The notes: generated by a model not told the origin, from the sequence alone. A stretch of DNA of 64,000 nucleotides from Bacteroides clarus YIT 12056 (GCF_900129655.1 NZ_FQWK01000001.1:310001-374000), one strand, 5' to 3'. Numbered from the stretch's first letter, positions 33,109-40,291 are shown. Numbers and translations: made by a program.

Positions 33109-33771
33109 TTACCATTTTATCTCTTCCTCTCCGTGCGCTTTCAAATATTCATTGGCTTTGCTGAAATGCTTGTTTCCAAAAAAGCCGTTGTATGCGGAAA
33201 GGGGAGAAGGGTGTGCGGATGTCAATACCAGGTGCTTGTTGCGATCTATAAAGGCGCCTTTTCGTTGCGCATAAGCTCCCCATAATATGAAGACCAAATG
33301 TTCACGTTCCTCGGCAAGGATGCGGATGGCGGCATCCGTAAATGTTTCCCAGCCGTGGTTTTGATGGGAGCCGGCCTGATGGGCACGTACTGTGAGGGTG
33401 GCATTGAGCAATAATACGCCTTGTTCCGCCCAGCGGGTCAGGTTACCGGTGGGTGGCGCGTCCGTTCCGATATCTTCTTTGATTTCTTTGAAGATGTTGA
33501 CTAAAGAAGGCGGAAAGGGTACGCCGTCATTTACGGAGAAACACAATCCGTGGGCTTGTCCGGGACCGTGATATGGGTCTTGGCCGATAATCACAACTTT
33601 TACTTTATCGAAAGGACATAAGTTGAAAGCGTTGAATATCAATTTTCCCGGTGGATATATGGCATATTTACCATATTCCTCACGAACGAAGTTCGTTAAT
33701 GTATAAAAGTAATCTTTGTCAAATTCAGGCTGCAAATGGGCTTTCCAGCTATCTTCGATTTGAACGTTCAT
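33109..33771 (-). CDS. ung: Uracil-DNA glycosylase
   Basis: Removes uracil from DNA to start base-excision repair. In 220 residues it has the catalytic water-activating loop GQDPYHGPGQAHGLCFSV (Asp in GQDPYH), the Asn-containing LLLNATLTV block and the DNA-intercalating loop HPSPLSAYNGF, all complete and in order. Start ATG 33771 (MNVQIEDSWKAHL). It lies downstream of asnA on the same strand, with a stem-loop between them. Confidence 0.97.
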   Translation of the reverse strand: MNVQIEDSWKAHLQPEFDKDYFYTLTNFVREEYGKYAIYPPGKLIFNAFNLCPFDKVKVVIIGQDPYHGPGQAHGLCFSVNDGVPFPPSLVNIFKEIKEDIGTDAPPTGNLTRWAEQGVLLLNATLTVRAHQAGSHQNHGWETFTDAAIRILAEEREHLVFILWGAYAQRKGAFIDRNKHLVLTSAHPSPLSAYNGFFGNKHFSKANEYLKAHGEEEIKW

Positions 33772-33832
33772 AATAGGAAGTGTTAGTGGTTTACGATGCT
33801 AAGATACAAATATTTCACCATAGTATACAAAG

Positions 33833-33877
33833 AGTCCCGCAGAGTTTTTGCTTTTTCCTTTGAGACTCTGCGGGACT
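33833..33877 (-). terminator. Stem-loop between asnA and ung
   Basis: AGTCCCGCAGAGT (33833-33845) and ACTCTGCGGGACT (33865-33877) form a 13-base-pair stem, 22 bases after the asnA stop. On the minus strand it is followed by CTTTGT, a weak T tract, so termination may be partial. Confidence 0.6.
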
Positions 33878-33899
33878 TTATATCGTTTACAGGCTATAT

Positions 33900-34937
33900 T
33901 CAGATTAGATGTATGTTGTGCGCCTTGCATTCCGCGCGCATGTCTTCAGGCCAGATGCTGGCTTGTATCTCTCCGATATGCGCTTTGCGCAAGTAGAACA
34001 TACACAGCCGGGACTGGCCGATACCGCCGCCGATAGACAGGGGCAGAGCGTCTCCCATCAGGCGTTTGTGGAAGTAGAGTTCCAAACGTTTTTCTTCACC
34101 TTCCTGTTTGAGCTGACGCTGGAGGGCTTCTTTGTCTACGCGGATACCCATTGAGGATAATTCCACACTGCGCTGAAGCACATCGTCCCATAGCAGTAAG
34201 TCGCCGTTTAGGCCGGGCAGGCCGTTCAAGCCGGGAGTTGTGTAGTCATCATAGTCCGGGGCGCGTCCGTCGTGTTTTTTACCGTCGCTCAGTTTGCAAC
34301 CGATACCGATGATGAATACGGCTCCGAACTTCTTGGCGATGGCATGCTCCCGGCATTTCGGTTCTAGATTGGGATACATCTGCCGGAGTTCTTCCGCATG
34401 GATAAAGTGCAGTTTCTGTGGCAGGCAAGGCTTGATTTGCGGATACATTTCGTATACCATGTACTCTGTACGAACCATCGCCGCATAAATACGGGTGACT
34501 ATCTCTTTCAGAAAGTCTATATTACGGTCTTGTTCGGTGATAACACGCTCCCAATCCCATTGGTCTACATATAAAGAATGTAAGTTGCCTAATTCTTCGT
34601 CCGCGCGGATGGCGTTCATATCGGTATAGATTCCGTATCCCGGCTCTATATGGTATTCGGCAAGTGTCAGACGTTTCCACTTGGCAAGCGAATGTACCAC
34701 TTCTGCTTGCGCATCGCCTAAATCCTTGATGGGAAAAGATACCGCCCGTTCCACACCGTTTAAATCATCGTTGATACCCATGCCTTTCAATACAAAAAGA
34801 GGGGCGGTGACACGACGCAGGCGAAGCTCGGAAGAAAGGTTCAACTGGAAGAATTCTTTAATCTGTTTAATACCTAATTCCGTTTGTTTTAAGTCCAATA
34901 AAGGTTTATATCCTTCGGGTTTTATCAGGTAGCTCAT
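33900..34937 (-). CDS. asnA: Aspartate-ammonia ligase (asparagine synthetase A)
   Basis: Makes asparagine from aspartate, ammonia and ATP. In 345 residues it shows the class II synthetase-like fold: LTRRVTAPLFVL-like opening (here LRLRRVTAPLFVLKGMG, about residues 38-54), VHSLAKWKRLTLAEYHIEPGYGIYTDMNAIR, the YVDQWDWERVI block and the closing LPLSIGGGIGQSRLCMFYLRKAHIGE motif-3-like arginine region. Start ATG 34937 (MSYLIKPEGY); an in-frame codon upstream is less likely. A -7 box TATCTTTG (34981-34974, minus) is 37 bases before it. Confidence 0.96.
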   Translation of the reverse strand: MSYLIKPEGYKPLLDLKQTELGIKQIKEFFQLNLSSELRLRRVTAPLFVLKGMGINDDLNGVERAVSFPIKDLGDAQAEVVHSLAKWKRLTLAEYHIEPGYGIYTDMNAIRADEELGNLHSLYVDQWDWERVITEQDRNIDFLKEIVTRIYAAMVRTEYMVYEMYPQIKPCLPQKLHFIHAEELRQMYPNLEPKCREHAIAKKFGAVFIIGIGCKLSDGKKHDGRAPDYDDYTTPGLNGLPGLNGDLLLWDDVLQRSVELSSMGIRVDKEALQRQLKQEGEEKRLELYFHKRLMGDALPLSIGGGIGQSRLCMFYLRKAHIGEIQASIWPEDMRAECKAHNIHLI

Positions 34938-35134
34938 AGGTTTAATCTCTATAACTTCTATTAATTTGTTCGGCAAAGATAGGAATAATATTGATACTTG
35001 CTTCTATTTTGAGTGAAAAAATAACAAAATGTATGTGTATGTTGCTTTGCTGCTCTCAAAATAATATCGAGAGCATTCTGTGTGAAACAGATAGAAAAAA
35101 CGCGTGAAGATTAGGAATATGCGGAGATTTTTTC

Positions 35135-35142
35135 TACTTTTG
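35135..35142 (+). promoter_or_regulatory. -7 box for tRNA-Arg
   Basis: TACTTTTG matches TAnnTTTG, 13 bases before the mature tRNA. No TTTG at -33. The rest of 34938-35134 shows only AT-rich DNA and the asnA promoter. Confidence 0.55.
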
Positions 35143-35154
35143 CATCCGAATTAA

Positions 35155-35227
35155 GGCTCCGTAGCTTAGTGAATAGAGCGTCAGATTCCGGTTCTGAAGG
35201 TCGTGCGTTTGAATCGCACCGGGGTCA
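35155..35227 (+). tRNA. tRNA-Arg (anticodon CCG)
   Basis: Full cloverleaf read by eye. Acceptor GGCTCCG/CGGGGTC (35155-35161 with 35220-35226), D stem GCTT/GAGC, anticodon stem TCAGA/TCTGA with loop TTCCGGT giving anticodon CCG, variable loop AGGTC, T stem GTGCG/CGCAC with loop TTTGAAT, discriminator A. CCA is not encoded. The usual G19-C56 tertiary pair is replaced by A19-T56 (35172 and 35210), a compensated change. Just downstream is an AAAAACTCC that recurs at 38723. Confidence 0.95.
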
Positions 35228-35329
35228 CTAAATAAAAAACTCCGTAATTATATACAATTATAACCTAAACAAATTAGGCGTATAATTAGTTATTTTAATA
35301 AAGATAACTGATAGATGAGATTTTCTGCT

Positions 35330-35337
35330 TATTTTTG
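35330..35337 (+). promoter_or_regulatory. -7 box for the membrane protein/Cas2-like pair
   Basis: TATTTTTG lies 18 bases before the ATG at 35356. No consensus -33. Confidence 0.4.
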
Positions 35338-35355
35338 CAAATAAAATTCGAATAT

Positions 35356-35604
35356 ATGGCAGAGAATGATAAGTCAGAGGTAAGCTCAAAGGTTAGTTCC
35401 GACCCTAAAGAGAATACACGAAGTTGGATTGCAATGATATATGTTTGTGCATTCTTCGGAGTTATTCTAATCGTTTTTGCGGTAGGGGTATATAAATGCT
35501 TTAAGGTTGATGAGTTTAAGGATATGCTCGTGACCGTTTCGGGTGTTTTATCTGGACCTCTTGGTTTTATTGTCGGTTACTATTTTAAGGCATCAAAAGA
35601 ATGA
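35356..35604 (+). CDS. Small membrane protein coupled to a Cas2/SinR-like gene
   Basis: Protein of 82 residues. A hydrophilic, Ser/Lys/Glu-rich N-terminus (about 1-24) is followed by a transmembrane helix (SWIAMIYVCAFFGVILIVFAVGVY, about 25-47), a short charged loop (KCFKVDEFKDM) and a second hydrophobic stretch (LVTVSGVLSGPLGFIVGYYF) ending KASKE. ATG 35356 is chosen because the frame above crosses the -7 box. Its stop overlaps the next start codon (ATGA), so the two proteins are probably made together. I do not recognise a family with a function. Confidence 0.7.
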   Translation: MAENDKSEVSSKVSSDPKENTRSWIAMIYVCAFFGVILIVFAVGVYKCFKVDEFKDMLVTVSGVLSGPLGFIVGYYFKASKE

Positions 35605-35873
35605 GTACATTTTTAGTCACATATACATTAGATGATTCAACAGAATCTTATAATAAAATAAGCTCTCGGTTGAAGCGTTATCCAAATTGGGCAAAGTTGT
35701 TCGCCCGTGTGTGGATGATAAAAACATCACATTCTTCCAAAAAGGTTAGGGATGAATTGTCTGACGCGATTGAAGGGAAGGGGAAAATAGTTGTGATAAA
35801 CATAACAGATTCTGCTTGGGCTACATATAAAATTCAAGGTAACATACTTGATTGGATGAAGGAGAATATTTGA
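35601..35873 (+). CDS. Cas2/SinR-like small protein, not linked to cas genes
   Basis: Protein of 90 residues with the ferredoxin-like pattern of the Cas2/VapD/SinR group: strand one FLVTYTL, a helix with ISSRLKRYPNWAKLFARVWMI, strand KTSHSS, helix KKVRDELSDAIEG, strand GKIVVINIT and a final WATYKIQGNILDWMKENI. In Cas2 an Asp follows the first-strand Tyr; here Y8 is followed by Thr 9, and the nearest acids are Asp 11 and 12, so nuclease activity is doubtful. No CRISPR array, cas1 or effector is nearby. It overlaps the upstream membrane-protein gene by four bases. Family call is by pattern only. Confidence 0.6.
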   Translation: MSTFLVTYTLDDSTESYNKISSRLKRYPNWAKLFARVWMIKTSHSSKKVRDELSDAIEGKGKIVVINITDSAWATYKIQGNILDWMKENI

Positions 35874-35906
35874 GGGCTTACTTTTATAGTAGGCTCTTTT
35901 TCTTTT
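35873..35906 (+). terminator. Terminator of the membrane protein/Cas2-like pair
   Basis: GGCTTACT and AGTAGGCT pair with two G.T wobbles around a TTTAT loop, followed by CTTTTTCTTTT. It starts at the stop of the Cas2-like gene. The remaining gap to 36092 (about 190 bases) shows no gene and no clear IS end. Confidence 0.6.
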
Positions 35907-36092
35907 AACCAAAGTCTGTATTTAGGTTTATGGATTCAATTCTTACACCAAATTGCGCTCATTAGGAGATTCAGAAACCTTTATACTACTTTGGTTTATT
36001 AGTTATTGCTATAAAAATAACTAAGATATTGTTATTCAGATATTTGGAATTTTCATTGATTTTTCGTAACTTCAAATAAAAATCGGTGAAAA

Positions 36093-36986
36093 ATGAGTGC
36101 AAATTACAATCTTTTCTACTTTTTCAAACAGTTTCCCGATGAAGAAGCATGTAGGGAATACTTTGAGAAACGCAGATGGGGAAATACTCCAGTCTGCCCG
36201 CATTGTGGCAATGCGCAAAAAGTGTACCGTTATAAAAACAGGAGAACTTTCAAGTGTGCGCATTGTAAAAGACAGTTTTCGGTGAGAACGGGAACTATTT
36301 ATGAAAATTCAAACATTCCGTTACAGAAATGGTTTCTTACCTACTATTTAATAGCATTATCAAAGAAAGGTATCAGTTCTATTGAATTAGCTAAAATAAT
36401 CGGAACTACGCAGAAAAGCGCATATTACCTATTACAAAAAGTGCGATATATGTTTGAGCATCGTAGTTCTGAGAATCAACTTCGGGGTACAGTTGAAGTT
36501 GATGAAACGTACATAGGAGGACGCAAACGTGGTAAGCGTGGTCGTGGTTCTGAGAACAAGACTCCAGTATTTGGAGTTGTACAACGTGGGGGGCGTTTAT
36601 CTATAATGCCAGTAGAGAATACTAAACGTAAAACATTAGAACCAATCATTTATAAACGAATAAAAAGCGGTTCCCATATTATGAGCGATGAGTGGTGGGC
36701 TTATACCAAATTGGATAAGAACTATAAGCATAGTGTGGTGAAACATAAAAGTAAGGAATATGTTAGAGGGAATGTTTACACAAATACGATTGAAGGTGCA
36801 TGGTCACATTTAAAGCGTTTAATAATGGGAACTTACCATAGACCAAGCAAAAAACATCTTTCTAAATATTGTGCAGAATTTCAGTTTAATTATAATACCC
36901 GAAATGATTCATTGAAAGCAAAGTTTAATAAAATCATAGATAAAAACCAAATTCGTGTTAGTTATAGAAAAATAACTGACATATAA
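36093..36986 (+). CDS. IS1595-family transposase
   Basis: DDE-type transposase of 297 residues. An N-terminal zinc ribbon (CPHCG ... FKCAHCKRQFSVRTGTIYE, about residues 31-67) is followed by a helix-turn-helix-like block (SIELAKIIGTTQKSAYYLLQKVR). The catalytic core has Asp in VEVDETYIGGRKRG, Asp in IMSDEWWAY, and the third residue in NTIEGAWSHLKRLIMG, the Asn/Glu variation usual for the ISXO2/IS1595 type. It appears intact. I could not identify terminal inverted repeats, and two small genes follow within 13 bases, so the element may carry passengers or may be fixed. Confidence 0.93.
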   Translation: MSANYNLFYFFKQFPDEEACREYFEKRRWGNTPVCPHCGNAQKVYRYKNRRTFKCAHCKRQFSVRTGTIYENSNIPLQKWFLTYYLIALSKKGISSIELAKIIGTTQKSAYYLLQKVRYMFEHRSSENQLRGTVEVDETYIGGRKRGKRGRGSENKTPVFGVVQRGGRLSIMPVENTKRKTLEPIIYKRIKSGSHIMSDEWWAYTKLDKNYKHSVVKHKSKEYVRGNVYTNTIEGAWSHLKRLIMGTYHRPSKKHLSKYCAEFQFNYNTRNDSLKAKFNKIIDKNQIRVSYRKITDI

Positions 36987-36999
36987 AACCTATCAATTT

Positions 37000-37341
37000 A
37001 TGGAAACAGTTTCAGTAAAACTTGTGATGTTTAAATCAGACAAAGAGAATTTTTTTCTTAGCTACTGTGCGGCAACCCATGATTTTGCGTCAAAAGGAAA
37101 AACAGTGGAAGCAACTATCGCATCTGCTAAAGTATGGTTAATTCAATTATTGGAAAACCGTCTTGCATATAAAAATTTGCAAGATTACGGTTGGGAAGTA
37201 TCTGAAAATTCAGCAAAACCACCTATCTTTGCGGATGAAGAACTTGTGTGTCTGACTGAAAAGATACACAGCACGAAAATTAAAGAACCAATAATCGTAA
37301 CAATAAATGTCGAACTCCCAAAAGCACAAAAGACTCTCTGA
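37000..37341 (+). CDS. HicB-like small protein behind the transposase
   Basis: Protein of 113 residues of unknown function. It starts with two short strands (VSVKLVMFKSDKENFFLSYCAATHDF), then SKGKTVEATIASAKVWLIQLLENRLAYKN, which resembles the strand-strand-helix of HicB-type antitoxins (where the helix follows a phrase like 'a.G.T.eEA'). No DNA-binding tail is evident; the C-terminus ends with a strand (IIVTINVEL). Thirteen bases separate it from the transposase gene, and it overlaps the next gene by 35 bases. A toxin-antitoxin role is only a possibility. Confidence 0.5.
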   Translation: METVSVKLVMFKSDKENFFLSYCAATHDFASKGKTVEATIASAKVWLIQLLENRLAYKNLQDYGWEVSENSAKPPIFADEELVCLTEKIHSTKIKEPIIVTINVELPKAQKTL

Positions 37342-37636
37342 TAGACTTCCAGACAGTTACCCCACCGAGATTTTTATTGATTTTATATTGACGCAAGGGT
37401 ATACGGTTGTGGAAGATGCTCCAACGTACACCATAGTGAAAAATGAAAAAACAGGGTTTACTGAAAAAATACACGAGAGCGAAAGAGACTTGTCATTATT
37501 TCAAATAGAAACAGTCTTGTCTGACATGAAAATCCCTATAAAAGCGTTCAAGGAATTTCTCCATGAAATGGAATTAAAAACAAAGGAAAGTATCGACTTT
37601 TTCATAGACCACTCATTTGTAAAGTTTAAAAAATAA
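37307..37636 (+). CDS. Small HicA-like or unassigned protein
   Basis: Protein of 109 residues. The central part, FILTQGYTVVEDAPTYTIVKNEKTGFTEKIHESERDL, gives a three-strand pattern like the HicA/dsRBD-like fold, but the catalytic His expected in HicA (in the phrase GSH) is absent. A helical, charged tail (KAFKEFLHEMELKTKESIDFF) follows. ATG 37307 lies within the preceding gene, so translation is probably coupled. I do not claim toxin activity. Confidence 0.5.
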   Translation: MSNSQKHKRLSDRLPDSYPTEIFIDFILTQGYTVVEDAPTYTIVKNEKTGFTEKIHESERDLSLFQIETVLSDMKIPIKAFKEFLHEMELKTKESIDFFIDHSFVKFKK

Positions 37637-37637
37637 A

Positions 37638-37661
37638 AATACGGAACTTTAGTCCCGTATT
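37638..37661 (-). terminator. Terminator for the DUF4352-like gene
   Basis: On the minus strand AATACGG and CCGTATT close a stem with partial inner pairing, followed by TTTTATTTTTT. It lies ten bases past the stop at 37671 and also faces the convergent passenger gene. Confidence 0.65.
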
Positions 37662-37670
37662 CATTACTTT

Positions 37671-38384
37671 TTATCTTAACAATATCCTCACTGATTGTTC
37701 TCCCCAAAAGCTACCAATTAAGTGCAAATAGTATTCGCTTTTTTGCGGAACTTCAAAAATGAGCACACCTTTCGTTGTGATATTAGGTTGACAGTCTTTT
37801 AGGAAGAGTGTCTTTCTGCCGGACATTTCCAATGCTGTGGCTGCATCTGTGGAAAATTCATATTTAATTCCTTTTTTATCAGTAACAGCGAAAAAAGAAC
37901 CATCTAATGTTCGAGTTTCTTCGCTGACATTTTTAATTGATAAGTTGACAAGCATATAAATTCCATCGGCTGTTTCTTCCAGAATTTCATCCCCTACGCT
38001 TTTGCGGAATGAAATGTTTTGTACAGTATAGATGAAATGTCCTACTTTTATAGGCTTTCCTATCGAAGATTCTATTTCTTTTGCTGATTTTGTAATTTGT
38101 TGTGACCGCATGTATTCTTCATCTTTTGCTGCGGCATCTGCCATTTCTGCGGCAACAATAGCATATTGTTCGTCTATCTCATCTATGGAGTCAGATTTTG
38201 GTGTAGTCATACTAATAACAGCACATGCCCAAAAGAAACATCCGACTGATGCAGAGAGATAAATTAATGCGGCTTTTCCACGAGTTTGACATTTAACGGT
38301 TTTAGGACTAAACATTCCAACAGTAAAAGCAATAAATGTCATAAATGAACCGAATAACAAGAGTAAAATCACAAAATTTGCCAT
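37671..38384 (-). CDS. Membrane-anchored protein with a DUF4352-like domain
   Basis: Protein of 237 residues. Two hydrophobic helices (FVILLLLFGSFMTFIAFTVGMF, about 3-24, and ALIYLSASVGCFFWACAVISM, about 39-59) are followed by an acidic, helical linker rich in A, D and E. A beta-sandwich region follows (about 105-237) with the DUF4352 pattern: IGKPIKVGHFIYTVQNISF, VNLSIKNVSEETRTLDGSFFAVTDKKGIKYE and KGVLIFEVP. Such domains are extracytoplasmic and of unknown role. It has a fully consensus promoter and a 235-base leader with a long hairpin. Possibly part of an inserted element. Confidence 0.72.
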   Translation of the reverse strand: MANFVILLLLFGSFMTFIAFTVGMFSPKTVKCQTRGKAALIYLSASVGCFFWACAVISMTTPKSDSIDEIDEQYAIVAAEMADAAAKDEEYMRSQQITKSAKEIESSIGKPIKVGHFIYTVQNISFRKSVGDEILEETADGIYMLVNLSIKNVSEETRTLDGSFFAVTDKKGIKYEFSTDAATALEMSGRKTLFLKDCQPNITTKGVLIFEVPQKSEYYLHLIGSFWGEQSVRILLR

Positions 38385-38436
38385 GTCATGAATTTTTAGG
38401 TGAATAATAGTTTTGTATTTATAGCACCTATTGTTT

Positions 38437-38618
38437 CAAACACGCAAAAGGCGTGAGGTTACTCCTTTGACTAAGAGGTACGACCAAGCACCCACCAACC
38501 ATACCAAGAGTAATGCCCACGCCAAAACGTAGGCACTAACTAATGTTTTTAAGGTTGGTTTTGAAATTTGGTCGTTTTCTTAGTCCTCAAAACAATAGCT
38601 AATGCTATCAATATTTTT
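38437..38618 (-). ncRNA. Structured leader or ncRNA with a multi-helix hairpin
   Basis: Nested helices: GACTAAGA/TCTTAGTC (38469-38476 with 38578-38585), ACGACCAA/TTGGTCGT (38480-38487 with 38568-38575), ACCAACC/GGTTGGT (38494-38500 with 38553-38559) and a ten-pair terminal hairpin (38512-38521 with 38528-38537). In the last, two positions are A-C mismatches on the plus strand but G.U pairs on the minus strand, so the functional RNA is the minus transcript. Side stems ATAGC/GCTAT (38595-38608) and CACGC/GCGTG (38441-38455) flank it. It starts just after a consensus promoter and ends before the DUF4352-like gene. It fits no class I know. Confidence 0.5.
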
Positions 38619-38625
38619 ATCGAAA

Positions 38626-38657
38626 CAAATGTAGTTACTTTATATAAAATAACCAAA
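38626..38657 (-). promoter_or_regulatory. Promoter of the structured RNA / DUF4352-like gene
   Basis: On the minus strand TTTG (38657-38654), a 20-base spacer and TACATTTG (38633-38626). It is a full match to the Bacteroides consensus. Confidence 0.75.
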
Positions 38658-38722
38658 CAATCAGCCTATTTGGTTCTTAAAATCTAATTTTTTATATTTG
38701 GTGTGAATTGTATGTAATCACG

Positions 38723-38759
38723 AAAAACTCCCTTTGCAGCCATGTGCAAAGGGAGTTTT
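38723..38759. terminator. Strong bidirectional terminator
   Basis: AAAACTCCCTTTGCA (38724-38738) and TGCAAAGGGAGTTTT (38745-38759) form a perfect 15-base-pair stem with a six-base loop. It ends the minus-strand beta-barrel operon and, if the upstream DNA is an insertion, once ended the tRNA transcript. Confidence 0.9.
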
Positions 38760-38779
38760 CTATTATTATAAGTCTTAGT

Positions 38780-39646
38780 TTAGAAATAGAATGTCATGTT
38801 TAAGGCACCGCCAAGGCTTTCTGTTCCGATGTGGAAACCTCTGTCGCCCGGGCTGCTTAAATCGGTTCTTTCTTCGATTTTACCGAGTGTGGTGTTATAT
38901 CCTTCTGTTTTTTGGTAGGACTGGGACCCGAACATATAATATGCTGTTACGTTAACCTCGGCGCCTAAAGAGATTTTAGGAGCAACGAACCATTCTACGC
39001 CGACACTTCCGGTAAGTCCCGTGTAGAAAGTACCGTTATCTTTTGTTTCCAGGGGGCGGTATCCGTTTGAGTATATACCATTGCCGCTGAATTCAGGAGA
39101 AATACTCGGTTGTTGGTTGACGGTAGTCATTTCATTGGCCCATTCGTAAGTGTATTTCTGTGTCTGAAAGGCGAAAAGGACACCTGCTCCAAACACGCCC
39201 TGTACTCTCTTCGAACCTTTGCGGTATTCCATTCCCAGGTTGAGGCTCATGCCGTTGTTGCTAACACGGCAGGCATCGATAATTTTATCTTCACTCAGAG
39301 GATTGTCCAAAAGAGCCTTGTCATCTTGCACATAACCTCTGTATTTGTCGGCTCCGAACATGAAACCTACGTTGGCGCGCAGTGCGATGTTGTCTGTCAA
39401 CATGTATTTGGCCAAAATAGAAACATCCGGTATTAAATTGAAGTCACTGTTGTCTTTTGTAAAAGACGAACCACCACCGAATGTATCGTTGTTATTACCA
39501 CCGATGTGCTTCAGCAAAGGGATTACATTGACGCCGATGGCCCAATCTCCTGCTTCCGGAAGATACTGCTTGGCAGCCTTCTCCTGCGCATTTGCTCCCA
39601 TTAATGGCAGCAAACAGATTATAAAGACGGATAATATCTTTTTCAT
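38780..39646 (-). CDS. Outer-membrane beta-barrel protein
   Basis: Protein of 288 residues with a signal peptide (MKKILSVFIICLLPLMGANA, cleaved before QEKAA). Alternating strands fit a small barrel of eight to twelve strands (DWAIGVNVIPLL, IALRANVGFMFG, MSLNLGMEYRKG, VQGVFGAGVLFAFQ, ISLGAEVNVTAYYMFG), with the terminal ALNMTFYF giving the aromatic C-terminus read by the BAM machinery. It resembles the many OmpW/OmpA-like barrels of unknown role in Bacteroides. It lies 21 bases downstream of a DUF3869-like lipoprotein gene, probably co-transcribed and perhaps a functional pair. Confidence 0.85.
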   Translation of the reverse strand: MKKILSVFIICLLPLMGANAQEKAAKQYLPEAGDWAIGVNVIPLLKHIGGNNNDTFGGGSSFTKDNSDFNLIPDVSILAKYMLTDNIALRANVGFMFGADKYRGYVQDDKALLDNPLSEDKIIDACRVSNNGMSLNLGMEYRKGSKRVQGVFGAGVLFAFQTQKYTYEWANEMTTVNQQPSISPEFSGNGIYSNGYRPLETKDNGTFYTGLTGSVGVEWFVAPKISLGAEVNVTAYYMFGSQSYQKTEGYNTTLGKIEERTDLSSPGDRGFHIGTESLGGALNMTFYF

Positions 39647-39667
39647 GCGTTTATTATTTATTCTGCA

Positions 39668-40222
39668 TTAATAGTTGAAGACGGTTTTATCTAATTCCTC
39701 ATGGTTATATGTTGCCTTTCCTGCGGCGATAATATCATTAGGCTTTATGTCGCTTAATATTATTTCCGGTGAGCTATATACGGCATCTTTGGCGATAACA
39801 GAATTTTGGGTAGTGCCGCTACCGCTGTTAGAGTTGATTTTATAATACGGCGCCTCAAATGATTTGGCCTTAATAGTAACCGTAACTCCATTTTCAACGG
39901 CGGGAATTTCGATTTCGTATTTACCTTGGGCATCCGTTGTTGTTTCAAGAGTGGTATATCCTCCGTAACTGGAACTGTTGTTGTTAAAAGAAGAGTTATT
40001 TATCATTACATAAACAGTCGTGTTCATCACGGGCTTTTCGGTATTTACCGCAGTACTGCTTGATGAGGTTTTGTTATCATCATAAACGAAGCTTCCTTTG
40101 ATGATAGCTTTCCCTTGGATATTGTCAATAGACAATGAAGTTTGATCTTCTGAGCAAGATGAAAACCCTAATGCTACGATAGCACAGGCGATTAAAGTTT
40201 TAATTCTAGTTAGTTTGTCCAT
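39668..40222 (-). CDS. DUF3869-like lipoprotein
   Basis: Protein of 184 residues. The signal sequence ends in a lipobox (LGFSSC, Cys 23) followed by SEDQTS; an acidic residue soon after the Cys fits surface export in Bacteroides. The mature part has an Ig/carboxypeptidase-regulatory-like beta pattern (KAIIKGSFVYDD, NTTVYVMINNS, TDAQGKYEIEIPAVENGVTVTIKAKSFEAPYY) with Ser/Asn-rich loops. I recognise the DUF3869 type common in this genus; function unknown. It has a full-consensus promoter and precedes the barrel gene. Confidence 0.8.
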   Translation of the reverse strand: MDKLTRIKTLIACAIVALGFSSCSEDQTSLSIDNIQGKAIIKGSFVYDDNKTSSSSTAVNTEKPVMNTTVYVMINNSSFNNNSSSYGGYTTLETTTDAQGKYEIEIPAVENGVTVTIKAKSFEAPYYKINSNSGSGTTQNSVIAKDAVYSSPEIILSDIKPNDIIAAGKATYNHEELDKTVFNY

Positions 40223-40259
40223 AATTTTAAATGTTAGTAATTAATAAATATTGACGGCG

Positions 40260-40291
40260 CAAATTTATTATTGTTTTATCTAACATCCAAA
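40260..40291 (-). promoter_or_regulatory. Promoter of the lipoprotein-barrel operon
   Basis: On the minus strand TTTG (40291-40288), a 20-base spacer and TAAATTTG (40267-40260), matching the Bacteroides consensus fully. It sits 38 bases before the ATG. The rest of 40292-40421 shows no gene. Confidence 0.75.

Larger units (their letters stand above)
35235..38731. mobile_element. Putative small genomic insertion behind tRNA-Arg
   Basis: AAAAACTCC occurs at 35235-35243, eight bases after the tRNA, and again at 38723-38731 where it starts a strong stem-loop terminator. Joining the copies would put the tRNA directly in front of that terminator, which looks like the original arrangement. The DNA between is AT-rich and holds only small, membrane, transposase and unassigned genes. 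No integrase or recombinase is present other than the IS1595 transposase. The boundaries are inferred, and nine bases can match by chance. Confidence 0.4.

Noticed and set aside
35601..35873. Genuine CRISPR-Cas adaptation gene
   Set aside because: No cas1, effector, or repeat-spacer array lies in the window, and the Cas2 metal-site Asp is replaced.
35907..38722. Terminal inverted repeats of the IS1595 element
   Set aside because: I compared AT-rich candidates near 35990 and 38650; similarity was weak and no 8-base target duplication flanked them.
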